Shown here: positions 14,171-29,000 of the stretch, one piece after another
Numbering within the stretch: the first letter of the stretch is position 1
How the letters are laid out: each line of letters starts with the position of its first letter
Source: Phascolomyces articulosus
Taxonomy: Eukaryota; Mucoromycota; Mucoromycetes; Mucorales; Lichtheimiaceae
Direction: 5' to 3'
NCBI GenBank assembly: GCA_025677815.1
Contig: JAIXMP010000012.1
Span: 1,178,001 to 1,242,000 of the forward strand
DNA length: 64,000 bases
Made by a program: the position numbers and the translations under genes
The notes under the pieces: model-generated
The model's database searches: none
What the model saw: the letters and a program-made list of their open reading frames with translations, nothing else
Told to the model about the DNA's origin: nothing

Positions 14171-17100
14171 TTATAATTCGCGAGAATCAGGAGCAATCAG
14201 GAACATGTTTCTATTTTCAGGCGAACCACATCTTCTTGCAAACATGGCAATTTTGGATAATAAGTCAATATCTAATTGTTGTAAAAGTGGATGAAGTGTA
14301 CTTTGTGAAATTTGTTGCGTGATAGTATCCAATTCTGATGGTAAAGAAAAAAAAAGAATTATTATTATTATTATTATTATTATCCTTCAAATGATAGTCC
14401 CATTTCTATGTAAATGTGTAATTTATATACCTTTGGTAAGTTCCAGGTATTGAGATTTGTTATCCCTTCGTTCAAGGTAATTGTATACTAAAATGGCTCC
14501 TAATAATGCACGGTAAACAGTCAAAAATACTGCAGGTTGGGATGTAACACCATATGGACCCCGAGTCATTACCTATTATCGTTTATTATTATTATTATAA
14601 AATGTTAGATCATGAAGGAAAGAATTCACGAAATATTCGAGTTGAATATAATGCTTACATCGATAGATGTGTCATTTAATAACTTGTGAAGGTATCTGAT
14701 ATTTTTTTCCATTGTACAGATAAACTGTGTTAATGCATTCGATGTGTGTCGTCCTTCCAAACGATCCAATACATTATATGCCCATTGTACATCAATAATA
14801 TCTTCCTTGTAAATATTTGGATTTTCTTTTGCAAACAACGCCTTGACTAATGATAATTCAGCTTCACAAGTTGTTTCTAATGACATTGAATATATCCCAT
14901 GTGGTAAGTATATGTTATGATTATTGTTTTCTTTGCTACTTATCCATATCCCACACACTATTACTTACGTAAATCTTCTTCTCCAAGTAACACAGAAAGA
15001 AGAGATGATGAAAGTTCTTCAAAGTGATGTTGACTCTTGCTCAAATTAATATATACCAATTCAGTTGCTCGCTCGGCATGAACAGGTGCCTTGAAAAAAA
15101 GAAAAGTAAACAATTTTTTCTCAGTATTACTTATACAGTGTAAAGATAATAATGGACTTACTGTTAATTTAAGTGCTTTAGAAGTAATTTCTGCAACAGA
15201 ATTTCTAATATCAATATCATCATCTTGAAGTAATTGGGTGATGGTCAATTGAACTTTTGCTGTTTCTTCGGTTTCAAAGATATGCATTGCCATGAATCGA
15301 ATGGATTCCACAGCTGCTTCACGGAGTGGAAGGGTCTATCAAGCACATACAAAAAAAAAAGAACCATAGAATAGATGAATAAAAAAACCGCTTTTGAGAA
15401 ATAACATAAAAAAAATGAGGAAGCGAGATATATTTTCATTTTCCAATGTTGAAACTTACAATTTCCTTGTGGCTGTTGGTGACCACATATTTACTCCATA
15501 AAGAAATACATTGATTCATCCATTCTTTATCTGTATTTTTATCTTCTTCAATAATCTATATCATTAGAGTATAATGTGAGATGAAGACCCATTTTTTTAA
15601 GTATTTCAATCGTAGCAAAAAGCATAATAACTAGGTTTTTTTTTCACTTACTTGAGCAAGCAATGATCCCAATAATGGGAGAACAGATTCAGTAACAGAT
15701 TGTGAACGACTATTGACAAATTGTTCCACCAATCGACTCCAATATTCAACACGCGTGAAAGGAACATGTGTGAAATCGATCTTTAATGCAAGCAAGAATT
15801 TGGCGGCCAAAACAAAACAATTGAGATTGGATTCACCTTGGAAAGTCTTGATCAATAATTGTTGTTGTAAAGCATCCATGCTATCCATTTTTTTTTTTGT
15901 TAGAAAAAATAAAGGCATCATCATCGTTTTTTTTTCGCCTTCTCCGTAAAAAGAATAAATATATATTAACGACTTACCCCTTCATGTCATAATTGCTATG
16001 TTTTTCCAACAATGTCATGGAAATTAATCGAACTTCATAATCAACATCATCCAATAGGTAGACTACATCTGATACATCCTTCTTTTTCAAAGCATATTGT
16101 ACAAGAATTTGGGCCATGGATCGTCGAGCAAGGAAACCACCAATCACTACTTCTTGTGCATTGACTGGAACTGAAAGTCCCTCTTGACATTGATTCAATA
16201 CAACTTGTTGTAGTGGTTCAAAGTTTTCTTTTACTGCAACGCGGAGTTCTATATAGTTATAAATTTTCATATTGCACGTAAACTTTTCGATTCTTTTAAA
16301 GTGTATAGCATATCCACAGATGTTATTTTTTTTTTACCTTGAATAAGACCTTCATCTCTATCAGCAGAAAGCCATACACGATCGAAAATAAATTCACTGA
16401 TAATATCCAATAAGAGTGCATAAGTGACTCGACTCAACATATCAGCACATGCTACAGTGGCTTGAATGGCTGCAGGAACATGCTTAATGAAATCGAAAAG
16501 ATGCTCCCGTAAACCAGGATGATAAAGGTGACCACGAAGAAGGAATTGCACTTGTAGTAAACGGCCATGGATTTCATTTTGTGTGGATTCGTTCGGTACA
16601 TCAAGTAACATGATGGTTGTTTGGACAAGTTCAGAGGAAGGAATAAGAGGAACGAGAGCACGTGCTGCCATTTCACGCGTCTTTATAAGTTCTGTTAGTT
16701 TCATGTGTTTCTCTGGTTATTTTCTTCTTTTCATGGTATATTTGCTTTACCTTGAAAATAGCGCTGACGGCACAGGATGTGACAAGAGGTACAAATGGTG
16801 CCATTGCGGTTACTTGGTTGGCACCATCCATGACAGATGGATGAAGTCGGGAAAGAAGGGTCAAAATAGGATAGAGACCAGGATGGACGGTACTTGTTGC
16901 CTGAATAAATCATTACACAAAACAAAACAAAAATTAATATTATATAAAAAACAATAAATGATATACCGATAGATGACATACAGTTGATTTAGCAAGTAAT
17001 TGGTCTACAGCAATCTTGAGTTGTTCCAAAAGATAAGGATGAAGTTGAGGATAACGAGTAAAGAATTCACGACCTGTCAATTTGTTCACGGCACTATGTT

Positions 17101-20100
17101 CATCCTTGGTTTTTTTGGCACCAAATGTTCTTTGTAATAATGTTGAGAATAACATGACAGCACAATTACGAATAGCCCAACTATTTGATTCATCATCCAA
17201 ATATGTTAACATGATATTTGTCCAAGTAAAGACAAAAAACGGAGATAGATAAAAAAAAAAGGTACAAACCTTGATGATGAAAATCCACTGATAGCTAATG
17301 AAAATCCATCAGAAGCATATCCAAGTACCGCAGTAGCTAATTTAGCATCCATAAAAATGGTACGCATAATATTATAAGCATGTACTTGAGGCATATCGAT
17401 ACGTTGATCTGCATCCGGCGGTGGTTCTTGATTGGCAAGTTCTAATAATTTTTTCATGGTCTTGTCCAACATTTTCTTTTTGGAAGATCGCTCGCTACTA
17501 ACAATAGCCAAGATACAAAGTGGTAAACCAGCACTACGACGGGTAATAGAGATGTTGTTTGAAGTGATACTTGCAATATTTTCCTATGAAAATCATCTTG
17601 TGTTTTAATAAAATAAAGGATCATCTATCATGTTTATAATAGTCAATACTGATATTTTACCTCAAGCCATTGTGCTGGAAGATCGGCTGTTACTGAGTCA
17701 GGTGAATCCAATAATCTGGTATTCAAGGAAACGTAAGCAGGATATACTGCTGAGAAAGCACCTCGATGTCTAATAGTTGTCAATAAAGTTCTCAAAAGAA
17801 TACCACTCTCCTTCAAATCTGTGGTGGAAATCAATCCCTGATATTATTTTTTTTGAGAAAGAATTTTCCAGTTAAAAAAAATAATTCTTTCATTTGAAAT
17901 TGATCTATTCTATCATTTTTCTAGTTCCTTTTTTTTTTGTTGCACTTACAGATTTTTCACGTGCAATAGGTGCTCTTGAAATGATCACTTCCAACAATGC
18001 GCTATTACATTGTTATTGTTTTCAGTACTTATTACATAATGCATTCCAAGATTTAATGTTAAGAAAAAAAAAAGAGAATTTACCTTGCTTCCTTGACTGC
18101 ACGCCAGCAACAACTCAAAATAACTTGATGCTTAGGACCTGAAGTACTATCTTCCGCTTCATCACCACAATCATCAATTAAATCATCAATAGCTTCTTCC
18201 ATTTCACGGAATGATGAAGGAACATTGCCTTCTGGTGAAGGATTGGAAAGAACATCCATTACAGCAGCACATACAGAATGAACTAAAGCAAGAGCACGAT
18301 GATGAATCTTTTTCCATTCATCCAATTTTGCACGAACAGATGGATGATTATAATCCAATTCTCGGAAAATATATCTACACCATCATATATAATGTAATCT
18401 TTAGTATATATATATCTGATAGAAGTAAGAGGGAGGTTAAGATAGGAGTGTCTTACTGAAGAGCCAAAATGGTACCATGCATAGGATGTTGCTGAGCTGC
18501 TAAAAGTAAATTCGATTTAGCTGCTTCGACTTGTTTGTTCAATAGATCCAATAATCGATCGGTAAAGACAACTAATAATAATAAAAATGATTATAAATAT
18601 GCAGATTCAATAAGTAAAGTTCTTTTTTTTTTCTTCTACGCATATGTAAAAGGAATAGTTTAATAATACCTGGAGCCAATTCGATCGTCGATGGTGCTTT
18701 TTGTTTAATGTCACGTTCTGGATAGAGATCATAGCCTAATTCCTTGACATATTTTGTAAACACCAAACGGAACACCATGGCACCACTGTCACTTTCACCA
18801 GCACGAGTACTGACAACATTATCCAAACCCCACCACAATAACTGTTGGGCATCCTGACGACTTTCAATTCCAGGTAGTGGATTAGGGAATTGAGACAAAA
18901 TATCAAATGCTTGAACACGATTAAAATCAAAGGGGTTCATCAAGGTATCAATCAAGACTTTGGTCAATTGAGGTGTACCCACGGGTACCTGGAATGGGAA
19001 ATCTGGTTGATCACCAAAACCTGTAGGTACGGGGAGTTCAGTAACACCAAAAATCTTGATCAAAGCAGTCAATAAACGTAATGCGGTAGCCACACGTTGA
19101 TAAGAAGCACCCGGATACAAGGATGTTTCAATATGTTTAATCAACCAGTACAAGAATTGTTTTCCATTTTCAATACTGCTCAATGCTTCATCAGCTTCTG
19201 CTTGTGCACCAGCTTGTTTTTGATTATCCTCTTCTGTATTTCCCAATTTGTTCAAGTAAGTCATACAGGATTTATAAGTTCGATATTTGGCGTAAAGAAT
19301 ACTTCTTAAACGAAATAAAAGTCGAGAAATATGACTCGTGAATGTTTGTCGAAATTCAGGAGAGGTACAGTTCATGTTGAGTGGAATGAATTGTTGCAAG
19401 ATATCCATTTCAATCTTGCTAATAGGTGTAATAGCTTTACGTGATTCACACATCAAACCAAGTACGTCTAAACGCACTTGTGGATCAAGATGATAAATGG
19501 CAATTCGAAGTGTATCAACAGAAATCTTCCGTGCGTTGGTGGATGCTTTTTCTATTAATATACAAATAAATAATTCGGGTAAAATATTGAGGCTACACCT
19601 TTCCCCTTCTAACAGAAGGATCCACATAGAGAATAGTTTTGAAATCAAACTTACCAAGTGTATACGCATCAGCACTCACGATATCAAGACTTCTACCCAC
19701 TTTTAACACTGCAATAAAGGCATGTAATTGCAAATCCTTGTTGAGAATAGCTTCATTATCATCCAATTGTAACTTTTCCATTAAAGTCCAGAAAGATCGT
19801 GGGCATATTTTAAATAAAGGTTGCAAGATAAAGTTGCTAATGTTCTTTCGCAAAATCTCGGATGTGGATGTTAACGCGCGAAGAACAGGGCCTGCCCAAA
19901 TATCAATCCACTGTTCAATTGGTACCTGTGATTTCATATGATCCAAAATAAAATAGTTAATTCAAAGGATCATACATCCCTTCCTCTCACTTTCAGAACA
20001 GAACAAATGACACCCTAATTCTCGAAACTTTTCATAAATATACCTTTGTTTCATCATTTTCATTTAATTTGATATTTTGACCTTTGATAGTTTTATGACC

Positions 20101-22164
20101 TGGGATCGTTTCAGTGATTCTTCGATGCAAGAAAGCCATCAACATGGCAGTAATTTGGGGTGATAATATAAGACTATCCATGGCCCGTAAACATTTCCAA
20201 ATAAGATTAGGTTCTGCTTTTAAGAAAGTATCCGTACCAAGTTTAGGAACAAGGATATTTAACAATGCATATTTCACCTAATAATAACCAATTGACTCAA
20301 TTTAATAATTTTTTTTCAAATTTTTTTTCCAACCAAAGAATGATATAGGAAGGAGGAGGGAAGGAGGGGAAAGACTTACCTTACGATGCCAATCCATATC
20401 GATCAAATTGGTTAATAATCTTTGCAAGAAAGCTTGAAAAGCTTCATTTTCTTTATAATAAGTGGCTTTCATTTCAACAATATCAAGTGTGATTTCAAAA
20501 ATAGCTCGGACCTGACACACGGATATAATTAATATAAATCGATATTTTTTTTCATACCAACAATCATCTTTCATCATTATATATATATATATTACCTTGT
20601 GTTGAATGACATCGACAGGATCATCCCAATGATCCCATACATAATGAACAAGTTTATCCACAGTTTTTGGTTGAAATACGGATGATACATCTTTCATAAT
20701 TGGATCATCCTCCTTACAGGATTGAATAGTAGACTTGCATTCGGTAAGCCATGTGGCCATAGATTCAAAAGCTGCTACTTTGGACGCAGATTGTAAATCG
20801 GCTTTGGAACAGAAATAATTGATGGCGAAAAATAAAATCTCATGCAAGTTATCCAATGGTTGAAAACTGAAAAAGAACAAAAAAAAATTGTGATGAGTTT
20901 CCTTTCTATCATCTTGTAGTGTGTTCCTTTCCATTTCATTTCCTTCCAAAGAATGATATATTACTTTTTCAATGTAGAAATAATTTCCAAATGATTTGGA
21001 CATTTGGATAATAATACATCGGTTCGGATACCAGAAACCAAACCTTTCACAATGGCTAAGATAGGTACATCCCGTTCAATCCAACTTGCTTCTCCTGTCA
21101 ATGCCAATGTAGGTGCCACTCCCAAAATGGATTTCTTTTCTTTTGTTGGATCCGTAAAGAACCAATTCAACACTAAATCTCGTGCAAATTCCACTGTAGG
21201 TGCCATATTGATAATGGCAGCAATCGTCATACCCGCTACTTGACTACAATCACGTACGTAGGTATCAGTTTCGGTACAGATAATAAACAAAACATCCAAT
21301 AATTTAGCAACCAATTGTGCATCTGGATCATTCGACTGTGGATTTTCGATCTTTGCAAAGATAGGTTGTGCATAAGTTGTATGACGTGATAATAAAGCAT
21401 GCAATGTTTTGATCAGGTATAAAATATCATTCATTCGATCCGCCAAGGAGGTGGTTGTTTCTTTGCTATTCACTTGTTGAACAGATATATCCAATACAGT
21501 GACAAGATAGACTAATGTTTCATGAAATAATCCAAGGACTGTCTGTTTACCATATCCAAATTCAAGTGTAGCCGAAATGGTCAATGCACGTTGAGCAAAG
21601 GTTGTTTCATCGTTTTCGTTTTTGTTGATAGGATCAAGTGAAATATATTCTTTATAAAGTCGTGTAAAATTATTTGTATTCTCGGTTGTAACGTGTTTCG
21701 ACGATGCTTCTACAAATGGAATGAAATGACGACGTGATAAGTTTTCGGTCGCTGCAAAATATCCACTCGATACGATTGGTTCAACAACGCGTACAATCTG
21801 ATCTTTATTCAAAATGGCCTTCTTGTCATGAAGTGCTTGTGCTATATAATGAAATGGGAGTGTGTCATCCATCTTGTTTAGTATTATTTCCATTGATAAA
21901 CTCAACATGGCTCCTCCTCTCTTATTTTTCTCAATTTGAGCATCAAGACAAAAACTCACTGGCTTTCTTTAAACAAGCTGCTTGTTGTTCCCAAGAATCA
22001 TTGGCACAATCAACAAGTCGTGCAAGTGCTATGACAACAGGTGTAAGTTCTATAGTTGGGTTGGTGTCGGTGTAATTGTTGAGAATAGTTTTCCAAGTTG
22101 AAAATATTGTGGGTGGTAATTTGATAGGTTTACCACCTGCCTTGGCCTTTTCAGATCTCGACAT
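14171..22164 (-). CDS. TRM732: THADA / Trm732 homologue (DUF2428), tRNA 2'-O-ribose methylation partner
   Basis: Very large alpha-solenoid protein. In yeast, Trm732 works with the methyltransferase Trm7 to methylate ribose at tRNA position 32; human THADA is the counterpart. I join 23 minus-strand exons, starting 22164..21960, 21841..20965, 20866..20596, 20511..20380, 20277..20044, 19925..19655, 19551..18670 and ending 14572..14431, 14334..14171. All phases close to 1980 residues, close to human THADA. The conserved DUF2428 core lies in exons 11-13 (17837-16967): MPQVHAYNIMRTIFMDAKLA, then WAIRNCAVMLFSTLLQRTFG, then GREFFTRYPQLHPYLLEQL, matching the family nearly word for word. The rest is Leu-rich helical repeat. 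No methyltransferase domain is present, as expected for a scaffold subunit. One intron uses a GTTTGT donor (17269). Confidence 0.92.
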
Positions 22165-24523
22165 GAGTTACGATTTGCCAGAAGCGGAGAGGGGGGGGTT
22201 AAAAAAGAACACCATCTACAACATTCACTTTTTGCATGATTTGCGTGGCTTATCGATCACATCTTTATACGAAATTTTAAAAACCTACGTACCTGGGAAC
22301 AAGATAAATATGTCTGTTATTACTGCTGTTAACCATAAAGAAGAACTCAAAATGTTTCTACATTTTTTGCTTGAAATGTGAGCATCATACTATTATCAAA
22401 ACACAACATTCATCAGACCTTATATCAATAAATGGGTTTCTTCTGTCAAAGCCCAATCCATTTGGAATTTTTGTGGTATTCATCTTTGTATTAGTATCTA
22501 TAGCAAACAGCTCTTTCATTACAGTGTGCTATTGATACATCCTGAGGAAAAAAAACCACTTTCAATTATTATCTAATCATACTGAAAAAAAAAGCATCTC
22601 TATGGATATACCATACATTATCTGTGTATCTAGGCTAATACAAGAAATAAAGAAAAAAGATAATAACAAACTTGGAATATCTAATGATATATAATAATTG
22701 CTAGTTTGAGATAGTAATATGGTATTTAATATCAAGAAAATCATCTCCAAAAGCCAATTTTTTTATATACATCACTGATCTCAGTTATATTCTTCTGTAG
22801 ATCACACTTCTATAAAATCACCATTAACCATATAATGAGATAATTTACCAATTATATACATTAAATAAAATGTATTTCTATATATACGTAATAGCTTTTT
22901 CCTAAACAGGGAAAAAAACAATAAATGAGGATCGGATACCACTCTTTCTCTTACAATATCAAAATATTAAATGAGACAGATTCTTCGTGCACAGCATGCA
23001 TAAAAGAAAAGATGAGATTTGATCATTTTTGGTTAATATAGTTTTGTGATGTGGGCTATTTCTATGGTTACGTATTGTAAAACAATGAATCTTGGAATAA
23101 ACAACAAGATTATCTTGCATGTGCAGCTGTTGTCTTATATAAATCGATATTTTCTCAAAGAAATTACTCTTTTATAATAATTTAGTAAATATAGCTTATA
23201 TAAACCGTACCCAGACTTATTTTTTTTTCTATTGTTAGTTAGTATATATTTAAATTAGATTCACATTCTTATGTAAATATTTCTGTAAAAAAAAGGACCT
23301 TTTTTCTAAAAAAAAAAATGTATGAAATTCTGTATTTACAACCACTTGCTGAAATATTTACTTGGGTATATACATCATGCGTGGCCTTTTTTTATTCATT
23401 GCAGCGAGATTTCTATTAAAAAGGGTCCAACCGACAAATCATTTTTACACGTGAAGGTTTTTTTTATGCATAAACGATAATGCATTCATAAAATAGCCTT
23501 ATGCGTAAACAAATCCAAGCCAAGAGAATATAAATAAAAAAAGGGCCACTTTTTTTTTTGGTATAATAAGAAAATATATAATACCTTGGTTCTAAAACTC
23601 TTATCAATATCACCACTCATCAGTGATTGTTCTATCTTTTTACGAATTCTATTATATTAAAAGACGATAATGACGAATAGATTTACAAAAAAGAAGTACT
23701 CCTTCTCTCCACATGATACTATTTTTATAGATATAAATAAAATAGCAATGAGAGCATTCCCCTTTTTTTATCTAAAAAAAGAGAAAGAGGGCATGACCTT
23801 TTTTTTTCATAAATAAATAAACATATTTACTTATTAGAAATGGGAATGGGGTTCTAAAAAAAAAAATTGCAGGAAAAAATATATCCGGAACATAAAAAAA
23901 AAACTAAAATGTGGGACACTTGTTTACCGAATGATCGACCAATTTAAAAATAGAAATTCATCACTTTTGGAGACTATATATTACTTTGGATTTTAAAAAC
24001 AAAATATATATATAATAATAAAAGGAAAAATCAAACGAGAAGAAGTGTGGGAGAAGGGCTATACAAAGAAAAGTACAACAAAGATAGTAATAACAAATGA
24101 CGTTGATCGTGTGTGAGAAGAAAAAGAAAATGAGTTTTTTTTTTTTTTTGGTAGTTATTTGTGCGGGAAAGATGTGGGTGTGGATATGTGTGTATGAGAA
24201 AAGAAGTTCATGTATCTCTTTTTTTGGGTCATGTCAAGTTTTTCTTTTTTTTTTTGATAAAAAACATTTAATGGATGAACAAATGATAATAATAATAATA
24301 TTAATATAATAAATGGTTTTTGAGAGAGAGAGAAAGAGAGAAAGAGAAGTGGTAGACGAGGATATATATATATAAAGAATATGGATGGATTTGTTCTTTT
24401 TCTATCAAAAACGGAAAGATGTGTGTGTAGAGAGAACAAAAATGAATTATAAGGAGGAGAAAGGATGAAAAAATGAAGATATGATGGTTTAAATACAATC
24501 CCAATCAATGAATAATTATTTAT
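22165..24523. other. Spacer upstream of THADA/TRM732
   Basis: AT-rich, with many poly-A/T runs and purine-rich blocks (about 24300-24480). The proximal part is the TRM732 promoter; the distal part is the 3' region of the transporter gene. The open frame 22076-22381 overlaps the gene's first exon antisense and is not credible. No RNA gene was seen. Confidence 0.5.
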
Positions 24524-26092
24524 TTATTGATTGTTTTCAGAATTTTTCTTTTCATGGACAGATACATCTTGTAATAATGTATGTTGATCAGAAGAAGGTG
24601 ATGAAGATACGGTAGGAAGAACCGCTCGATTTGCTCGTTCAGAAATTTCTACTTTGCTATATAGGATAAACGGGAAACATGTTTTAGTTTACTTTTTATT
24701 TTCTATATCATTGATTCCGAATGATTAGATTATTTTTTTATTACTTACCCATACCAAGCACCACCTGCTAATGTCAAAAAGATACCAAAAGCATTTGTAA
24801 TATTGATGTCTAATTTAAAGATGATGACCGCAAGAATAATCGAAAGGACCTGTTTGACATTGCCTAAAAATAAACATAAAAATGATGTCAGTGACTTTTT
24901 TTTTTTGCCTTTTTATGTATTTAACAACAACAACAAAATTACTTTACCTGCAACCGTCATTGTAAGATAACCAGCTTTTTTATTAGCAGTAAAGCTTACA
25001 ATATTTAATCCAAATGCCATGATACCATTGAAAAGAAGACCGGTAGCAAGACCAACTGTCATATTAGAAGAAGAAAATTCTTGAACACGACCCAATTCAC
25101 CAGTAACATAAGCATAAAAAACGCATTGAACAAAAGCAAGAGGTGACATTCTTAATAATAAATCCAAAGGATCCAATTTAAGACGACCGACAAGAATACG
25201 GTTGGTGACTACTGTCTTGACAGCAGCAAGAAGAGTACCAAGAACAGTTAAAAGAAAACCAATAGCTGTATAACCATATTCACCAAATGTCGCGAATCCA
25301 ACACCTACAACGACAGGAAGTAATGACCAATAGGTCATACGTGAATAAGACTTTTGTAAAAACACAATCGAAATTAAAACAGTAAACACAGGGGTCATCG
25401 CACGAACAACTTGATGAAACTAATGAAAAAAAAAAAAAGGGCCCTTGGAGTTAGTCTTTTTTTTTTCCTGAATGGGGTTTGATGAATGATAAGTATTGAA
25501 TAGGAGAAAATAAAAAGGTTATATAAATGATTACATACAGCAACAGATACTAAATTTCTATAGAAATATAGATAGATGGTTATAAAGATGTGAGTTGAAT
25601 CGTTGTCATGAAAAATGATAAACCACCCCTTTTTTTTAACACTTTTGGGCTTTTTCCTTCCATAATAACAATGATCATCCCAATCCATACTTTAAGCCCC
25701 CCCACTCATTCATTCCCAAGCCAAATAACAAAAAATAAGGAAACTAAGCCCACATATATATATAACTGTCATTTGTTTTCTCCCACAATGTAAAATAAGA
25801 AAAGAACTTACAAAGAGACGTTGCTAATGGCAATATTAATGGTATAAAGAACAGAAAACATAAGCATGACCATATTTTCGTGTTCACCTAGTTTAATGGG
25901 AGTAAAGTAACCGAGAAAGTACAAGATGTAACAACCAATGGAGCCACATAGGGTATGAATGGCAGTTAAACTCCAAGGGTAACGAAAGTCGAGTAAGATT
26001 GCTTTGTTATAAAGTGTCAAGCCTAAATTGAATGCAAAATAAAGGCCTAGCCAAAGATATCGACTATCAATAGAACCGTTTGTTGCTGACAT
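24524..26092 (-). CDS. TPT/DMT-superfamily transporter (SLC35-like, sugar-phosphate or nucleotide-sugar type)
   Basis: Multi-pass membrane carrier of the triose-phosphate translocator family, expected in Golgi/ER or another endomembrane. Minus-strand exons are 26092..25812, 25557..25539, 25419..24948, 24863..24749 and 24656..24524, closing to 339 residues. Typical signatures are FAFNLGLTLYNKAIL at the first helix, YPWSLTAIHTLCGSIGC at the second, FHQVVRAMTPVFTVLI in the substrate-path helix, and LKLDPLDLLLRMSPLAFVQC with MTVAGNVKQVLSIILAV near the C-terminal helices. About ten hydrophobic segments fit the fold. The C-terminal 45 residues are hydrophilic and cytosolic-looking. The second exon is only 19 bases. 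The substrate cannot be told from sequence alone. Confidence 0.9.
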
Positions 26093-29000
26093 TATATATT
26101 TATTTGTATTATCCGCTTATTGAATATATGTGTATGTGTATTGAAAGATGGAGGGAAAAAAAAAAGACAAGGAATGTAGAAATATATGCGGATATAAAAG
26201 AGGAAGAAGAAAGTAGAAGAGGAAGAAGAAAGGGGAAGGAAAGAGAGAGAGAGAGAGAGTGAGTGAGTGAGAGAGAGAAAAAGAGAAAAAAAAAGTTTAA
26301 TAAGAAAAGGGAAAGAAAAGAAGGTTTTTAAAAAAGGCTGAAGTTAATATAAAATAAATCACACTTAAACACTTTGGTAACTGTATGTATATATATAAAA
26401 AAAAAAAAAGGGCACTTATTTTTTACATATAATATATATACACAGCTTAATAGAAAATTATATTGGGAAAGCCCGGTTTACAAAAACTTGTATCACCCAA
26501 TCATATTCTAGACGGAGCCCATGCTTGCTCGATTTGGTTATCGACCATAAGCATTACTTTATCATCATTCATAGTATTATTCATTCATTCATTTACCATC
26601 GTTTATATATTTATTATTATTATTATTATTTCGTATGGTTGTACATACATCAATCAATCAATTCATATAATAAATATATATATAATAAATTGATGATATT
26701 ATATCATTCTTCTTCTAGCCTTTCTCTTTCTTAAATAAATAAAACCCTTTCATTTTTTTCTTTTGATAAGGAACGGTTTCTTTTCTGAAAACCCCATCTT
26801 GGCCTGTCGGATCTTTTTTTTTGAACACCAGCAATTTCCAGAGAACGATCTAAATTTCTTTCCCGTTTTCCTTGATGAAATGATCGTCATTTTACTTTTT
26901 TCTTGTTTGTTGTTTAAATAATAATAGTAACTAATAACAGTAATTATTATAATAATAAAAATAGGAATAATTAATAAGAGTATTTTTTTTTATATTTATA
27001 CTTGACCCTAGATTTATACCTAATTATGGATGATTCAATCAACCCCCTTGAAATGTTTTTTTTTTCATATTCTGACCAGGTTGAAATAATGCCGTGATAA
27101 ACGGTAAAATATATTATCCTTAATATAAATTTCTGTGTCAATCAACTCAGCTATAAAAAATACACTTTTTTTAGTGTGATTTGTAGTATAGATATATTAG
27201 AAATAAGGAAATTTATTAAATGTAAGTTAGATACCGACAATTGACGATCAACAAAATGAATTAAGTTATTTAGTGGCACTCCGTTTTTACTTTTGCCCGG
27301 CTAGTTTCAAAAATAATGATCGACCGACTTTTATCAGAAAAAAAAAACAATGGTTTATATTATTATCAGGGTATATTGTCATTCATGATGTTACGTACCC
27401 GTTCAAATATTCCTTTTTGGCTTAAATGAAACAAGTGTGTTTGTAAAAAAAAAAATTAGACTATTAAGTTGCATATTAGACAGAGTCTAAATTAACGATT
27501 TTCTTTAAATATGGTCGAGATTCTTTTTTTTTTCTTTTTTGGTATTTGAGAATTGAGAAACACACATTTTAAATGATACTTTTGTAATAATAATAATAAT
27601 AATAATCCATTACAAAATTGCAATCGATTATAAAGATCTTTTTTTTTTTTTTGGTATAAAGATATACAACGGATTGCTTTTTTTTTGAGAATCATCATGA
27701 TTTTTCTTTTGTTTTTATGTCATACGAAAAAGTGATTAACAAATTTTTATGCAAATGTAATTAATACAATCCTAACTATTTAACAATGAAAATAGCAGGT
27801 GCCACACTTGGTATTATTGTTGTTTGATTGAGAAGAATTTTTGGGGTTTAGTTTTAGTATAACAGCTAAATTTTTAGCAATAAAGAAAAAAAAACTATTG
27901 TTCTTCTTTTCCGTTTCGTTCAATTTCATGTTATATATTATAAATCATTATCTATAATAATATATTCATACTCAATAAACATAATCATAAATAGGTTGAA
28001 AGAAGGGAGATTTTAAAACTATCCACATCTGGCCCGTTTTGATCCTACGTAATAATTTATTATTTAGAGAAGAATCCATTCCCTTTTTTATTAGGTGTCA
28101 TTCAAATCAATTCTGGAAAATTAAACTAAATATGTATCTAGATTACCCTTTTTTTTTCATCAGAACTTAATGATACTACTACGACGAGACATATACAGAG
28201 TATGCTAATTATTCTTATTGTGGTTAAAACAAAAATTTAGGATCCTGCTAGTTTATTTCCCTTTGTCTTCTTGGTGATCCTAAATTATTAAATGCAAAAC
28301 CCCATCTATTATATATCTGAATATATAGTCTTCCCTAATTGGACATTGTTAAAAAATGAAACCATTTGCATAGTTCATGTGCTGCTGTATGCCAATCTTT
28401 TTCATGCCTTTATATATAATGCGTCATACTTTAGATTTATATTGTTATTATTCAAATATAGTAAGTATTTTAATCAAACATACCTCTCTGGCTAAATATC
28501 ATGTCAGAATATCAATCCATTACTTACCGCTACTATTTCAAGATAATATGATTGTTATAATAAGAAAAAATGGATCCACAAGATTTATGTACAACACAAA
28601 AGTGCACAGATTCCCTTATCGATACCAGCATTATTATGTGTACCTTATTCGCAAAAAAATAGCACTTTACTAATATCTTAATCACTAAACTGATCAACCA
28701 AACATATGGATATATATTGTTTTCTACTTCATCATCAACCTGTAGATCGCTTCAGAACGAGATTTCGTGTTCAAATAGCTCTGAAATGTCTCGTCCAACT
28801 ATGTGGATAATAAATTACCATATATGGTAAACAAAGCTTTCTTAAGCTGTGAAAGATCAAAAAAGTGTTTATACGCATGTTTCACTGTTGGTTAGAGTAT
28901 CGAGATACAAATTATTACTGAGAAAGCCAATTGAACAATTACAAAAGGTAATTAGCAAACCCTTTTGTAAGTCATACTTTTCATTGTTTTGGATTCCGTT

